From assembly GCA_019828595.1 (NCBI GenBank), contig JAHQRK010000009.1, forward strand, positions 124,001 through 188,000: DNA of 64,000 nucleotides, read 5' to 3'. Positions 21,575-33,097 of this stretch are shown here, piece after piece. The notes under the pieces were generated by a model, which was not told where the DNA came from, made no database searches, and saw only the letters and a list, made by a program, of their open reading frames with translations. The translations under genes were made by a program, and so were the position numbers. This stretch comes from Aphanomyces cochlioides. Lineage: Eukaryota > Oomycota > Saprolegniomycetes > Saprolegniales > Verrucalvaceae. How positions within the stretch are numbered: the stretch's first letter is position 1; each line of letters opens with the position of its first letter.

Positions 21575-24107
21575 ATGGCAGCCAAGCAAAGTCGCGCAAC
21601 TGACGGCGCGTCTGCTGCTGCATCAGCGCCTTCTTTATCGAATCCACTGCATCAGATCCACCATTTGACCAAAGAAATGTCCAAAGCAGTCGCGCTCAAT
21701 GTCGACACGACGATGCGCACTCGGACGCTCACGTCCATCTCCCACGCCCAGCGATCCAACTCGGAGCCGTCGTCGAGTGGAAGCGAGAGCAGCTCGGCCG
21801 AATCGTCGCCAAATACATCGCCAACGTCACTTGTGTCAACGATGCCATTGCCAGAAGATGGCCAAGTCCCTCCAAAACCACAAAAGACGTCGCCGCGACG
21901 ACGGACGGCGTCCGCAGAAGCTCTTCTCATGCCAGGCCGAGCGTTCCTGGAGAGCTTTTATATGTTTCTCAAGCAGCATGCCAAGTCGTTGCGCGTGCGG
22001 AATCCACGACTGCAAGTGCTCTTGAACCCGCCATGCTTGTACTACTTGGAAGGATGTTTCAATGCCATGCTCGTGCCGTCGTGGAGCCCCGAGACGGGCG
22101 CGTTGCTCCAGTGGCAAGCCAAGAAAGACGACGCCGAGGTAGCTGACCAAAGCGACAAAGTCCAGCAAGGCATGTCCAAGACAAACCGCATGCTCAAACT
22201 CGCGGGCTACGTCCTCAACGTGATCGACTTGAGCATCAAGTCGCTTCCAGACGCCATGCTGCTGCCGTCCACTTGCAACTTGGCCATCTTTAGCTCGCTG
22301 CTCTATCTCGCCATCGATGGCGTCGACTTGGAAGACATTCAAAACCTCAGCAGTCTTCGCAAACAACTCGTTGAGCTGCGCATCTCGCACTGCCATCTCC
22401 CCGACCTCGTCGCTGTCCTCGGCGACACGACAACGCCATGGACGAGCCTGAAACACTTGAGAGTCGTCGGCTGCGGGTTGTCCAAACTCGATCCAACGCT
22501 GGCGTTGGTGCCGCATATTCAAACGCTCGTCGTCGCTCGCAACCATCTCCAGACGCTCTCGCACTTGGAAAACTGCCCGCACTTGACGCGCGTCGACGTG
22601 AGCCAAAACAAACTGACGGCCGTCGCGGGAGCGCATCGATACTTGGCCAACGTCACGCATCTCGACGTGAGTTGCAACGAGCTCACGTCGACGTCCGGGC
22701 TCGAAAAGATGCTCGGCCTCCAAAGCGTCGACTTGCGGGGCAACCAATTGGTCTCGACGACTGAAATCGCGAGCCTTGTCTCGCTTCCGCTGCTCCAGAC
22801 CATCGATCTCGAGGGCAATCCGTTCGTGGACGCGCCGTACTACCGCACGCGCGTCCTCGAGCACTTGGGCAAAGATGTCGTCGTGGATCAAACGCCATGG
22901 ACAGAGGCAGAGCTTGCATTGTTTGACCGATTGCACCACCCGACGATCGACGTCGAGCACGACGTTACGTTGCCTAGAGGCGATTCCCCAGCGGCGTCTG
23001 CGAAGTCCATGTCCTGGACGGCGTCGCGAATACTTTTAGCCGTGTCGGCGTTCATGAACGAAATCCTCGGACGCGCCGTGATGCTCTGCTGTCTACTGGT
23101 TGTCGCTCATGTGTCTGCGCAGTGGATTTGGCCGCGGGATGCTCTCAGCGACGCCCGAGACAGCTACATGGCATGGACAGAAGCTTACCTCGCGGTGATT
23201 GCGCTTGCGACGGCGCTGCCAGTCTATGCAATCCCGCTGTGGATGAAGAAAGCGCCGAGGACGTCCAAGACACCGCTCTCGCCACGGGTACAATGTTCAA
23301 AACCCCACTCGAGCTCATCCTAGCGCCTTGTAGCTCACGACACAATTGAGTTTCAACGCGCAGACGCAAGCCACGATCGACGAGACGCAGCTTCCTCCTG
23401 CGTCATTAGATATTTTGTCGACGGCGCTGGAGATTCTCGTCGAAAAGGCGACGGAGATGCCCCTCCATGACTTCATCTCGATGGTCGGCGAAGTCTCCAA
23501 GCTCGTGGAATTCCTCGGACCTCCCGCTGCATTTGCCGCCAAGACGTGGCCGACCGACGAAGCGATTCTCCACCAAGTGTGGACGCAACACCGACGGAGT
23601 TCGACCATTTCCATCCCGAAACTTGTCCACGACGACACGGAGCGACACCAAAGTCATTCCATCACGCGGTACATATCTCCACCACGACTGTAGAGCTCAC
23701 TTTGGATGGCTAGCACGCTCTTGCGCATTGTGCCCGTCTTGATGTTTGTGCGAAGTTTATGCCTCGAGCTCGAGAAAGACGCGACGGCGACGCTGCAGCA
23801 TTGTCTTTCTGAGGCGTATAGTACGACGATCGCCAAGCACAACAAACACGCGTGGCTCGTCCAGAAGACGGTCCTCTCGACGATTCAATTGAGCTCCTTG
23901 ACGCGGGAAAACCTCCTCCACATGTGGGATCTCGACGAGGACGAGCCCGACGTCGAGCTCAAGGAACAGCGGCTTCATGCTTGCGGTCGCATGCTTGATA
24001 TGATTGTGGTAGGCTCGACACCGTCGCCGCTTGTTGGATTTCACGACACGACGCTTCTCTAGGTCCAGCTAGCCAAACTGCGAGACGTGTACAATATTCA
24101 CGAGTAA
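21575..24107 (+). CDS. LRR - membrane - glycolipid-transfer (GLTP) fusion protein
   Basis: Four exons (introns 23288-23333, 23669-23695, 24009-24062) give an in-frame 801-residue protein. Residues 1-130 are Ser-rich and polar. Residues ~205-430 hold LRRs (LVELRISHCHLPDL, LKHLRVVGCGLSKL, LTRVDVSQNKLTAV, LQSVDLRGNQLVST). Two hydrophobic segments follow near 500-519 and 537-557. Residues ~585-795 resemble a GLTP domain: DFISMVGEVSKLVEFLGPP, then SLWMASTLLRIVPVLMFVRS after intron 2, and HNKHAWLVQKTVLST, where GLTP proteins have their ligand-contact Asp/Asn/Trp/His set. The key DxxN-xxW pattern is not perfectly kept. Intron 2 is only 27 bp; a longer intron or a small indel is possible there. Function in lipid sensing or transfer is inferred. 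Confidence 0.75.
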
Positions 24108-24169
24108 GGCCATGGAGATGAACGCCGCGCCGCCGTGTAGAATCTTTTTTCATTTTGGTTTATAAGGGA

Positions 24170-24880
24170 GAAGAGGAAGCTGCATCGATAGATAATTCCA
24201 CGATGGGAGACGACCAAGAAGGACATGCAAGCGCTGGTAGACAAGTCCCCCCATGTGCCTGAGCCCCCCCCTCTGGGGGACACAGGGGGGGCTCAAGGGG
24301 GAAGCTAGGGAGCACCTTGCGATCGCTGGATCCATTCTTGTCGAGTTGTAGTTGACTGACTGCACGATAAGCTTCACCTGAGAGCTTCCATCCACGCGTA
24401 GCAGCTCTTGAAAGTGCGTCCTGTAAAGCGGTCGCGTCCGTCGAGTTCCTTGGGTTTGCAACGATGAATTTTGAGGCAGTCGACCACGACAGCACTACGA
24501 TGCTCAACCATTTCTACCGCATGCACGCACCATGAGGCACGTCTGGCTCGGCTACAGTGTCTTGCAGTCACTGTGTGCTTGAGAAGTCGATTTCTTGACA
24601 CTCCAGTCGTCGAGAAACTTTGCCAACCGAGCCAAAGAAGCGGCTCTGTCCGTGGAGTCTGTGGCGGCGCCGTCTTGAGCGCGACTGCGGCATTTTTCGT
24701 GGAAAGATCTCGCGTCAAATCGACCACAAAGGTGTTGTGGATCGCTCCCACACACACAAAACGTCGTCTTCCAATCATGGCGGTCCATTCCCGCTTGTCG
24801 ACGATGGGACAAGATGCGATTGGTGTATCAGGTCGACCTGGTCCCCATCGAAGTTCCTTCTCGCGCACGGCATTTCCGAA
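24170..24880 (-). other. Possible minus-strand gene upstream of DOPA-dioxygenase copy 1
   Basis: Minus-strand frames show coding-like pieces, such as IVDKREWTAMIGRRRFVCVG and ARSFHEKCRSRAQDGAA. One stretch is similar in position and sequence to the minus strand upstream of the second dioxygenase copy (~25900-25990, VDKEWTVVIGGHALV). That suggests a divergent neighbour gene was duplicated together with the dioxygenase. I could not build a complete model or name a family. Confidence 0.3.
24260..24295. repeat. G/C-run inverted repeat
   Basis: TGAGCCCCCCC at 24260-24270 is the reverse complement of GGGGGGGCTCA at 24285-24295, with a 14-base loop that itself can pair. It lies between the 3' ends of two converging transcription units, so it may form a terminator-like hairpin or stall polymerase. 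Only the structure is seen. Confidence 0.6.
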
Positions 24881-24894
24881 ATTGAACGCGAGAG

Positions 24895-25423
24895 ATGAAG
24901 TTTTTCGAGTGGCATTTCCACACATACTTTGACGAGACGGACCCCGCCGCGGTTGAAAAGGCCAACGCGATCCGCAACGCCTTGGTCGACATTCTCCACT
25001 CGCCGGACCGTCCGTTTGTCGCCGTGCCGTTGCATCATTTCTTCCCCGACTCGGACCAAGTCCAGCCGCGCAATGGACCAAACTACGGCCTCAACATGAA
25101 ACCCATCGGGCCCCATCCAGTCGGATCGTTTGAGACGTGGGCACCTGTCGAAAGCTTTGCCGCCGTCTATGACTGGTTTCTCAACAACCGCAATGGACTC
25201 GACATTCTCGTCCATCCGCTCACCAACGAGGTACATCCACGCCGCCGCCCATTCTCTTCATGCGTGCATGTGTGTGCAGGAAGTGAAGGATCATTCCGTG
25301 AATGCCACGTGGATGGGCACACCGCAGCCTTTGAAACTCTCCTTCTTGAGGGAATGGACGCCAGAACCTGCTTTGCAATATCCCCATTTCGGCCTCGGGT
25401 ATTCTAAAAAGCAAGACGCATAG
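24895..25423 (+). CDS. DOPA 4,5-dioxygenase-like protein, copy 1
   Basis: Two exons (intron 25231-25279) give 159 residues, the same length and intron position as copy 2. Family marks of the small DOPA-dioxygenase group are visible: the opening WHFHTYFD, the FVAVPLHHFFPDSDQVQP strand, GPHPVGSFETW, and DILVHPLTNE with its histidine, which together supply the metal-binding His set. A stop lies immediately upstream of the ATG in frame. In fungi and plants this family cleaves catecholic rings; the substrate here is unknown. It sits in tandem with copy 2, about 1.18 kb away. Confidence 0.88.
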
Positions 25424-25970
25424 TCTCTCCATGAGCGAGCGCATGAGCGTGCGTTCGTCTCCTCCTTGTAATGCATGATGAGTCCCATGAGTTGCATCGA
25501 CAGGTGGAATATGACGAGGAGGACAAGCGACGACGACGGCGGCATTCCACAATGTACCGCTTCCATTGCGTTGTTGTCGAGCCAGGGAGCTAACGACTGA
25601 GGTAGACCCTCTAGTCCATCGTTGTCGTACCTCTCTGCTGTCTTCCTTGTGAAGGACTCTTTCGCGCATCACTTCCTTCATATCCACTGGAATCGGTCGC
25701 AATGGAGACTTCTTGCTGAGTGTCCCCTTGCATATTTGCCATGACATGCCATCTGCATCCGCTTGGTGCCGCTTCCTCGTCCGTCAGTCGGAAGAGACGT
25801 GAAAAGCGCGGCATAGCACTCTTCCGACTCGAGGTTGCAGCTCTTGCAGTATTGAAGCATCAAGTTGATGGAAAGATCGCAAGTCACATCGACACAAAGA
25901 AGATGTCGTGGTCTCTCCACTGTAGCTGCTACGACACCAGTGCGTGGCCTCCAATGACGACGGTCCATTC
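25424..25970 (-). other. Possible minus-strand membrane-protein gene between the dioxygenases
   Basis: Coding-like minus-strand pieces occur in several frames: LLCVDVTCDLSINLMLQYC and ESEECYAALFTSLPTD at the 5' side, and SSLVLLVIFHLSMQLMGLIM, a convincing membrane segment, near the 3' side. They could be exons of one small gene divergent from dioxygenase copy 2 and convergent with copy 1. A full in-frame splice was not found, so decay is also possible. Confidence 0.3.
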
Positions 25971-26074
25971 CTTGTCAACCTTGGGACAACATGCCATTGG
26001 TTCATCGAGTCAAAGCTCATCCATCGACGTTCCTTCTCGAGGAACAGCGCGGCATTTCCGAATTGGCGCGCACG

Positions 26075-26599
26075 ATGCAGCTTCTCGAGTGGCATTTCCA
26101 CACGTACTTCGACGAGAACGATCCTGTTGAGATTGACAAAGCCAACGCGATCCGCAACGCCTTGGTCGACATTCTCCACTCGCCTGACCGTCCATTTGTC
26201 GCCGTGCCGTTGCATCATTTCTTCCCCGACTCGGATCAAGTCCAGCCGCGCGATGGACCAAACTACGGCCTCAACATGAAACCCATCGGGCCACATCCAG
26301 TCGGATCTTTCGAGACGTGGGTCCCGATTGAAAGCTTCGCCGCCGTCTTTGACTGGTTTCTCACCAACAGAAATGGACTCAACATCCTCGTCCACCCGCT
26401 GAGCAATGAGGTAAAACCCACGTCGCCCTTGCTAGCCTGAGCAATGAACAATTAGGACCAGCGCGATCACTCGGAGCGAGCGACGTGGATGGGCGAGCCC
26501 CAGAAGCTCAAGCTCTCCTTCCTGAGCACATGGAGACCCAACGTCGCTCTCCAATATCCCCACTTTGGCCTCGGCTATTCCAAAAAGCAAGAAGCGTAG
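26075..26599 (+). CDS. DOPA 4,5-dioxygenase-like protein, copy 2
   Basis: Two exons (intron 26411-26455), 159 residues. It is nearly identical to copy 1 from WHFHTYFDE through FETWVPIESFAA and NILVHPLSNE, then diverges in the second exon (DQRDHSERATWMGEPQ) before the shared YPHFGLGYSKKQ end. The frame is open upstream to an ATG at 25991; I prefer 26075 because it aligns with the only possible start of copy 1. Exon sequences are conserved while intron sequences are not, which indicates selection on both copies. Confidence 0.87.
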
Positions 26600-27167
26600 T
26601 CCATCCACCACCTTCGATATCCTTCCCTTCGTGTCTTTCATGCAATATCCTCCTTGGCATGTGAATTCCAGCTCGTGTACCTCTTCCTCTCATCGTGTCA
26701 ATGACATCCAGGACGCCGCGCTCTTCAATCCCTATCGTCGTCAAACTCTTGCTTAGGCTTTATACTCTCCCTTCATAGTGGCGGCTCCACGCTACAATAT
26801 ACCGTCAAGATGCTCGATTTCATGCGTGAACTCCCTCTGTGACCACATCCACAGGTGGAGCGTCTAGCAGTGCGCCCCTCCTTTCTTTGCCTTCAGCACA
26901 ACCGTCGGACAGAAGAAGATCGCGAAATCTTCCAAGATCTTCTCACCCACTGAGCTGGTCAAGTCTGAGCTGGTCAAGTCACGAGAAGCGTCTCATGCTG
27001 CTGGCCTTCCCAGGATAGTCTCGTCGACTCTATGGAGAATACGCTGAGCATGTTGACCTCATCTTTGGCTTGGAATCCATGGCGATGGCCATACACGAGT
27101 CTGTCATACTGGAAATCCAGATCCACTAACAGTTCCATCCTTCCATCCGTAAAGTCCATCGTGGCAT
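26600..27167. other. Intergenic region, no gene
   Basis: No family signature on either strand. Probably the 3' flank of the dioxygenase and the promoter of the following glycosyltransferase. Confidence 0.45.
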
Positions 27168-28810
27168 ATGGCAATCATTTTCTTGATTTTCAGCCTCTCC
27201 CACATGGCAATGCGACCTCTGGTCATGGCGGCAATCGCGGCTTTTGCGCACGCTGCGACGACGACAGCGTTGCCGAAAGAGCTACAAAATGGCCCAAGGC
27301 AGTACTTGACAGTGCGCGATCAAAACAAGGACGAGACGGACCGAACGAAGCGCCCAACTCTGCGCGTCGACCTCGACCCGACCACACAAAACATCCCGGT
27401 CGACCCCGCTCTTGCGCATCTACGGCCACCGGAACCACGAATTCCATCGACGTATGATATCTTTGTCGGAATTAGCGCCTTCCGTGATGGAATTCGATGC
27501 GGCACGACGCTCCTGACTGCGTTCCAGCGAGCCGATCATCCCGACCGGGTCTTCTTTGGCGTCGTGGACCAAGTCCATCCTGGCGATGACACCTGCCTCG
27601 ACTCGTACTGCCAGCAAGCTGCAGCAGTGTGGCCAAACGAAACGACCTGTCGGTACAAGCAACAGATCACCGTCGACACACGACCGGCGGATGAATCCCG
27701 CGGTCCGACGCTTGCTCGACACTACCAGCAACGACTGGTGGGCGACCAAGAGTTTTGCCTCCAAGTGGACGCCCACAGCGCCTTCACGAAGCATTGGGAC
27801 ACAGAAATCGTCCGCGACTGGAACGCCACGTCGAATGAAATGGCCATCTTGTCGACATATATCCACAACATTAACCAAAACATCCTCGACGACGGCACCA
27901 ACAAATGTCCGACCGCTTGATCTCTCGTGCGATTCTGACCGTTCAATTGTAGATGCTGCGCAATCGACTCACCTGTGCCAGACCAAACGTGGCGGATACA
28001 ACAATGTCCGTAATGTCGGCGCGGATTTAATCTACGACTCGACCATGCCGCAGATGTCCGCTCTGTGGGGCGCTGGGTATTCCTTTGGCAAGTGTCATGC
28101 CGAGAAACGCGTCCCCGTCGACTCGCACACGCCGTGGGTCTTTGATGGCGAGGAGTTTCAAAGAGCGTCGCATCTCTGGACGTACGGCTACGACATGTAC
28201 TCGCCCAGCGTCAAAGGTCTTATGGTTTACCACAACTACACAGCCGTGCCGGCCAAGTACCGCAGCTTGTTGTCACGTTTGGCGATTGACTTGATGTAGA
28301 TTTTATCATTTACCCGCCGCTACCGCCAAAGAGCGCTCCGTCGAGCAAGAGCGATCGAATAACCGCATCAAGTTTCTTCTGGGGATTCCATTCAAGGGGG
28401 AAATCGACGCGGAAGAGCTGTCGAAATACACTTACGGCCCTGTGAGATCCCTCGCTTCGTATCTCAAGTTTGCAGGCGTGGCATTTGTACCTAATGCCAC
28501 GGACAACCACTCGTGCTACCAACTCCACTGGGTCCCGTATGAACAGCCCGAGACTATCGAGGCATTACTCGCAGGGTGGACAATGATCAAAGCAACCCCA
28601 AAACCCACAAAAGTTGCGTCAACCGCCGCAACTCGCCGCCACAAAGTCGAGACGAAGAAACTTCGAGTGCAGACAGTCGAGATGGACCGTGTGGAAACCC
28701 GAGAGTATTCCTCACTCAGCCTAGTCGTTCTCGTCTGCGTCGTAATAGTCCTCGTCAGCGCCGTCCTGCTGCGGGAAAGCGGTCGATTCGGCAGTGCTAA
28801 GAACAAATAA
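27168..28810 (+). CDS. GlcNAc-transferase-family membrane glycosyltransferase
   Basis: Three exons (introns 27907-27952 and 28257-28299) give 517 residues. The N-terminus is a hydrophobic signal/anchor (RPLVMAAIAAFAHA), and Met at 27204 or 27210 is an equally good start. The catalytic region matches the GlcNAc (Skp1-GlcNAc transferase-like) family. Visible are IFVGISAFRD, CGTTLLTAFQRA, FCLQVDAHSAFTKHWD (the metal-binding D-x-H place), VRNVGADLIYDS, and LWGAGYSFGKCHAEKRVP followed by WVFDGEEFQRASHLWTYGYD. A second membrane segment lies near the C-terminus (SLVVLVCVVIVLVSAVLL), which is unusual and suggests anchoring at both ends. The acceptor may be a hydroxyproline or glycan (inference). Confidence 0.88.
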
Positions 28811-29776
28811 ACACGAATAGCTCAACCTGAACGTGGCAATCTCTCGCCTTGAAATCTTGACTCCATCTTGTCGCCGCTGCTATTCTGCAACGAGTAGATG
28901 CCAAAAGTTGAGACCAGCAGCTACCATTTCGTACAAGACATCGATCAAAGTACTCATTCACATGGGTGGAAGAAGTTCCACAAGACAGGCGTCACGATAC
29001 CGCTACGATAATGTCATCTTCCTTCTTGAACTACGTTATTCAAAGACTGCCAACACATCCAGCTTTTATCAATGGTAGAATACAGTATTAGATTGGCTCG
29101 CAGTCGACGTCGGCGGTGCTGTGGCATGCGTTTCTCGCTGACAAGTGGTGGCATTTCTTTGTTGACTCGATGCGACTTTTGACTTTCGACTTCAAAGTCT
29201 CTTTCTTTCTATATCTCTTATACATTTATAAATGACAAATATATGGCACTTCCAAATCGTTATCGCTGATGCAATGAGCACAAAAGACTGTCACGTGGAC
29301 CATGTACGCGATTGAAACTCACAGCATTGCGTCAACTTTGCCATCTACGACTACTGTAGTGGGGTCCTGTTCGTCTTGGGTTTCCTCAGTTTGCGATGGG
29401 ATTCGTTGTTGATTTTATCCCAGTGGGATGCCGGAATTGAGATCACATTTTTGATACTCAACCGACTTGTACCTCAAGTAAGAGATCTCGGCTATTTAGC
29501 GTACACCGCTTCGTTATAAGCGTAGGTAGCCGATGTGCTTCAATCGTGTGCAGTGGATGGCTTGTGAATGTCAGGAGCACAAGTATTTGATTGGCTAAAA
29601 ATAGAATTTTAGTGCATTTTGATTGGTTATGTAAATACAATTTCAATGGATAACCTCTAATATTTAATATATTTCGACACCGAATAGGGTCAAACTGCAA
29701 CTGAGCCACCTGATCAATGAATCTGAATCTTCAAACTCGACAGGTGAAGTCAGAGAGCACTTTTTCCCAAGTCGCG
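28811..29776. other. Intergenic region, no gene
   Basis: AT-rich. CCAAT-type boxes (GATTGGCTAAAA, GATTGGTTATG near 29590-29630) precede the acyltransferase relic and look like its promoter. Confidence 0.5.
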
Positions 29777-30885
29777 ATGGTCTCGTCGAGCAAGATGAGC
29801 GTGGCGGTCCGCCTCTTGGAGCCCGAAGGCTACATTGTCCATGCGCCGCCTACACAGACCATTACGATTTACTCGACGGATACCCCAGGGGCGATCCCGC
29901 GGGCAAAAGCCTACCTCCAAGCGAGGCTCAATGCAATTGTGCAAGCCAATCCATGGCTCACGGGCCGCGTCGTGACTGATTTCGTCGGCACGAACTTATC
30001 GCTTCAGTATGATCCAACGGCCAACACGCTCCCGCTGGAAGAATCGTCCATGCCAAAATTATCTACGGCCATGTTGGATTACGATTACGCCCTAGCGCTG
30101 TGCGCTCTTCATGACAATTTCCCATGGCATCAGCGATGGATACACATATTATCGCCTCTATGGAATGCTCAGCGCGACGACTCCAATTCAAACATTGGAT
30201 CCAAATCGATTTTATGAATTTGAACAAGTTTCCAACGTCAACTCGGCTTGGGGGAACGACTGCTGCGCTCATGTCGAGCTTCCCACTGATTTGCAACATC
30301 TTGGGCACGCTGCTCTTTTCTCCAAAGCCAAACTACGCTCTGCGTACCATCAGCAAGGACTGGATTGCACGGGAAAAAGCCAAAGCAGTCGCAGACTTGC
30401 CTAATGTGGCATTTGTCTCGACGAATGATGTCTTGACCTCATGGTTCTTTCGTCAATGCAACAGTGTCGTTGGCTTTATGACCATCAATTATCGTGGCCG
30501 CATGAAGGGGCTAGCCTCTCATTTGGCTGGCAACTACACTTCTTGGCTTGGCTATCAGCCTGAAGACTACGCTTCGCCAGCCTTGATCCGAGAATCCTTG
30601 ACCTCCAATGTTCTCCGACGTGTGCGCTCTGGCAACTTTCCGTGGATGTTCAAGGGCACTGCATCAGTGATCACGTCTTGGGCGACGCTGTACAAACCTG
30701 CCGTCATTCCAGAATGGACAATGCAAGAGCATCTTCCATGCAACAATCCTTCAGGCACGTGTCCCTTTACCAACCGTTGTGTGGTCTTTCAGCGAACACC
30801 CACCGAGCTTGGCGTGTTGTTGCTAACACGAATGATGCCTTCGATAGAAGACTCGGACGGCACATTTCAACGAGTATCCACCTGA
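29777..30885 (+). pseudogene. HxxxDG acyltransferase relic A
   Basis: Paralogue of the genes at 31782-32956 and 33098-34258. The 5' part is intact (AIVQANPWLTGRVV, then a Leu/Glu-rich stretch). Near 30107-30120 about 35-40 codons are missing compared with paralogue B, and the frame changes. HGISDGYTYYRLYGMLSA, the HxxxDG catalytic motif, is in a second frame, and the rest (GTTAALMSSF to the end, including LPNVAFVSTNDVLTSW and GYQPEDYASPALIRESL) is in a third. No plausible intron repairs it, so I call it a pseudogene. The family is the chloramphenicol-acetyltransferase/condensation-like fold. Confidence 0.75.
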
Positions 30886-31781
30886 GGAGTCTTAAACTTA
30901 TTTATCTATATGTTGCGTGTACAATTTGCTTAGACATTGTCTTGCAGTTCGCCATGAAAGTCCCAAATAGTCCACATTCCGCCTTGTAATAGATTGACTC
31001 ATGGACGAAGGAATGACACTTACCACTCGACCTTGTCGGCGTCAAAGAGTGGGGGAGAACAACCAGGATATCGTATACGTCTTGGGCTTCATTCTTTGCC
31101 ATCTTGTATGAGAAATGGCTTCGAGAAATGACTTGTGTCAGTGAATTATGATGCTACACTCTACCACGAGATATCTCAAAATTGAGCTAAAAATAGTTTG
31201 CGGTGACCAATCAGATTATTGACAAGCATGCCGACATGCCTTCGAACACGAAAATGCGATAGCAGAGACAGAAAACAATTGGGATGGACGCATCGATGTA
31301 TCACGATCCGATTTCAAGGAGAGCCCTTCTCTCACGTACACAAGAACCAAGCTAGGATGGTCACACGGGTATTTGGCCGGAGAAAATGCGAGTCTTGGGC
31401 TTATGGAGAGAACCTCCTCCATATTTGACAGCCTCTACTCAATGCAGATTTACAGTTAGATGAATGACAGTCCCTGCTCCATAGAATTTCAAGTTTAACT
31501 TTGATATGTCGGCTATCTCATGGGATGGGTCACGACGTGTCGAACAACACGGTATCAAAGCAGTCGTGGTGTATAAAAACTGATGGAGGTGTCAGTATGT
31601 TGTCATTTACGAGACACTCAAAATTTGCAGAGATGCCAATCTGACACGAACGCACACACACAGCATAAACGATAGTTTCGGCTGTCATGAAGGATCAATC
31701 TCTCGGTTCAAATCACGGACTCTTCCATTGCGAAGGTTCATTCGGCCATCACTTCCCAAAAGCATTCGAAAGGAGCAGACG

Positions 31782-32956
31782 ATGAAGCAAACCGTTCGCT
31801 TGCTCGATATCGAGTGGGTTTCCATCCTGGGGGTGACCATTTCAACCGTCACATTCTATGAGGCGATAAATCCGACAGCTGATCTCCACCAAGCAACGAA
31901 GACTTACCTCGATGACCGTGTGCATGGTATTGTACAGGCCAACCCTTGGCTCGGCGGTAGACATTCGTGTGGCTGGCTTGGATCCAACCTCGCTCTTGAT
32001 TATGATCGTGATGCCCCACAACCTATTCAAGTGGAAGAAGTGGAGCTTCCCCAACTTTCCCCCGATTTGAGCTACGATGCCTTTGTCAGCATGTGCGCGC
32101 CACTGGAAGTTCAGTCTGGTCTATCTGTTCTCACTGTCAATACTGACTTGCCGTTGATTCGCATCCACTCGATTAAAATCTCCGACACGCGTGGCGCTCT
32201 CTTCTTTTCACTTTCACATGGACTTGGCGATGGCGACACTTATTACCGCCTCTATGGCATGCTCAGTGCAGGCAAGCCAATGGAAGCCTTGACAGTCGAT
32301 CGTTTGGTTGATTTTGAGGCTCGAGCTGAAGCAGCCATTAAGGGTGGAAACGATGGCATGGCTATGTTGAAAAACCCTTTGTTTCTTTGCAACATGTTGT
32401 CGTCGGCCAGGCGGCGGTGACTGTCATGCGGACATTCAACTCTGCGTGGGTCGAGCAAGAGAAAGCCAAGTACAAGAGCATGTCGCCCACGGGATACGTC
32501 TCAACGAACGATGTCATCACGTCGTGGGTCTTTCGAAAGTGCAATTGCAAAGTTGGCTTCATGGCCATCAATTTCCAAGGCCGCGTCCAAGGTGTCGAGA
32601 ATCACTTGGCTGGCAGCTACGAGTTGGCATTGGGATATCAGCCTGAAGACTATGCAACGCCTGCTCTGATCCGTGAATCTCTGGCGGTGAATGGATTGCG
32701 ACGAGCGCGTTCTGGCGCTTTCCAGTGGATGCTCACCGGCGCGACATCGGTCATCACGACGTGGGCCACACTGTACGCACCAGCTCACTTGCCAGGGCGG
32801 TCTATGGTCGAGCACATGCCAGTTCTCGAGTTGAAACCATACTTCACATCAGGGGCGATCATCTTTCAGCGCACTGGTGATTCGATTGGAATGATCTATG
32901 CCAACCGAAATCCCCATAGCTTAGACGATGACGACGCTCTCATTCCTACAAAATGA
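31782..32956 (+). pseudogene. HxxxDG acyltransferase B, single frameshift
   Basis: The start MKQTVRLLDIEWVS aligns with MQRLKLLDVEWST of paralogue C. The protein runs through VQANPWLGGRHS, SDTRGALFFSLSHGLGDGD (HxxxDG) and GGNDGMAMLKNPLFLCNML. It then meets a stop at ~32420 and continues in another frame from RTFNSAWVEQEKAKYKS to the end. The break is one small indel, so it could be a sequencing error, but both paralogues are also broken. Intact, it would be about 390 residues. Substrate unknown; likely acyl-CoA dependent. Confidence 0.7.
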
Positions 32957-33097
32957 AATTGATCTCCACTGTGGTGGCGATAGTTCATCCTCCCTACACG
33001 ACCTCCAGAACGGTCGTGAACAACGATACTGGGCACATAGAGCTCTCTGGATAATGTCAAACGAGTCAATGTATTCAACAATAGTCAGCATCTTTGC

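Noticed and set aside
21836..22960. 374-codon minus-strand ORF inside the LRR region
   Set aside because: Antisense of GC-rich LRR coding sequence; no domain; the sense strand has clear LRRs.
24700..24800. PfkB-type sugar kinase start suggested by RRFVCVGAIHNTFVVDL on the minus strand
   Set aside because: Only ~20 residues look similar; no further kinase motifs and no workable gene model.
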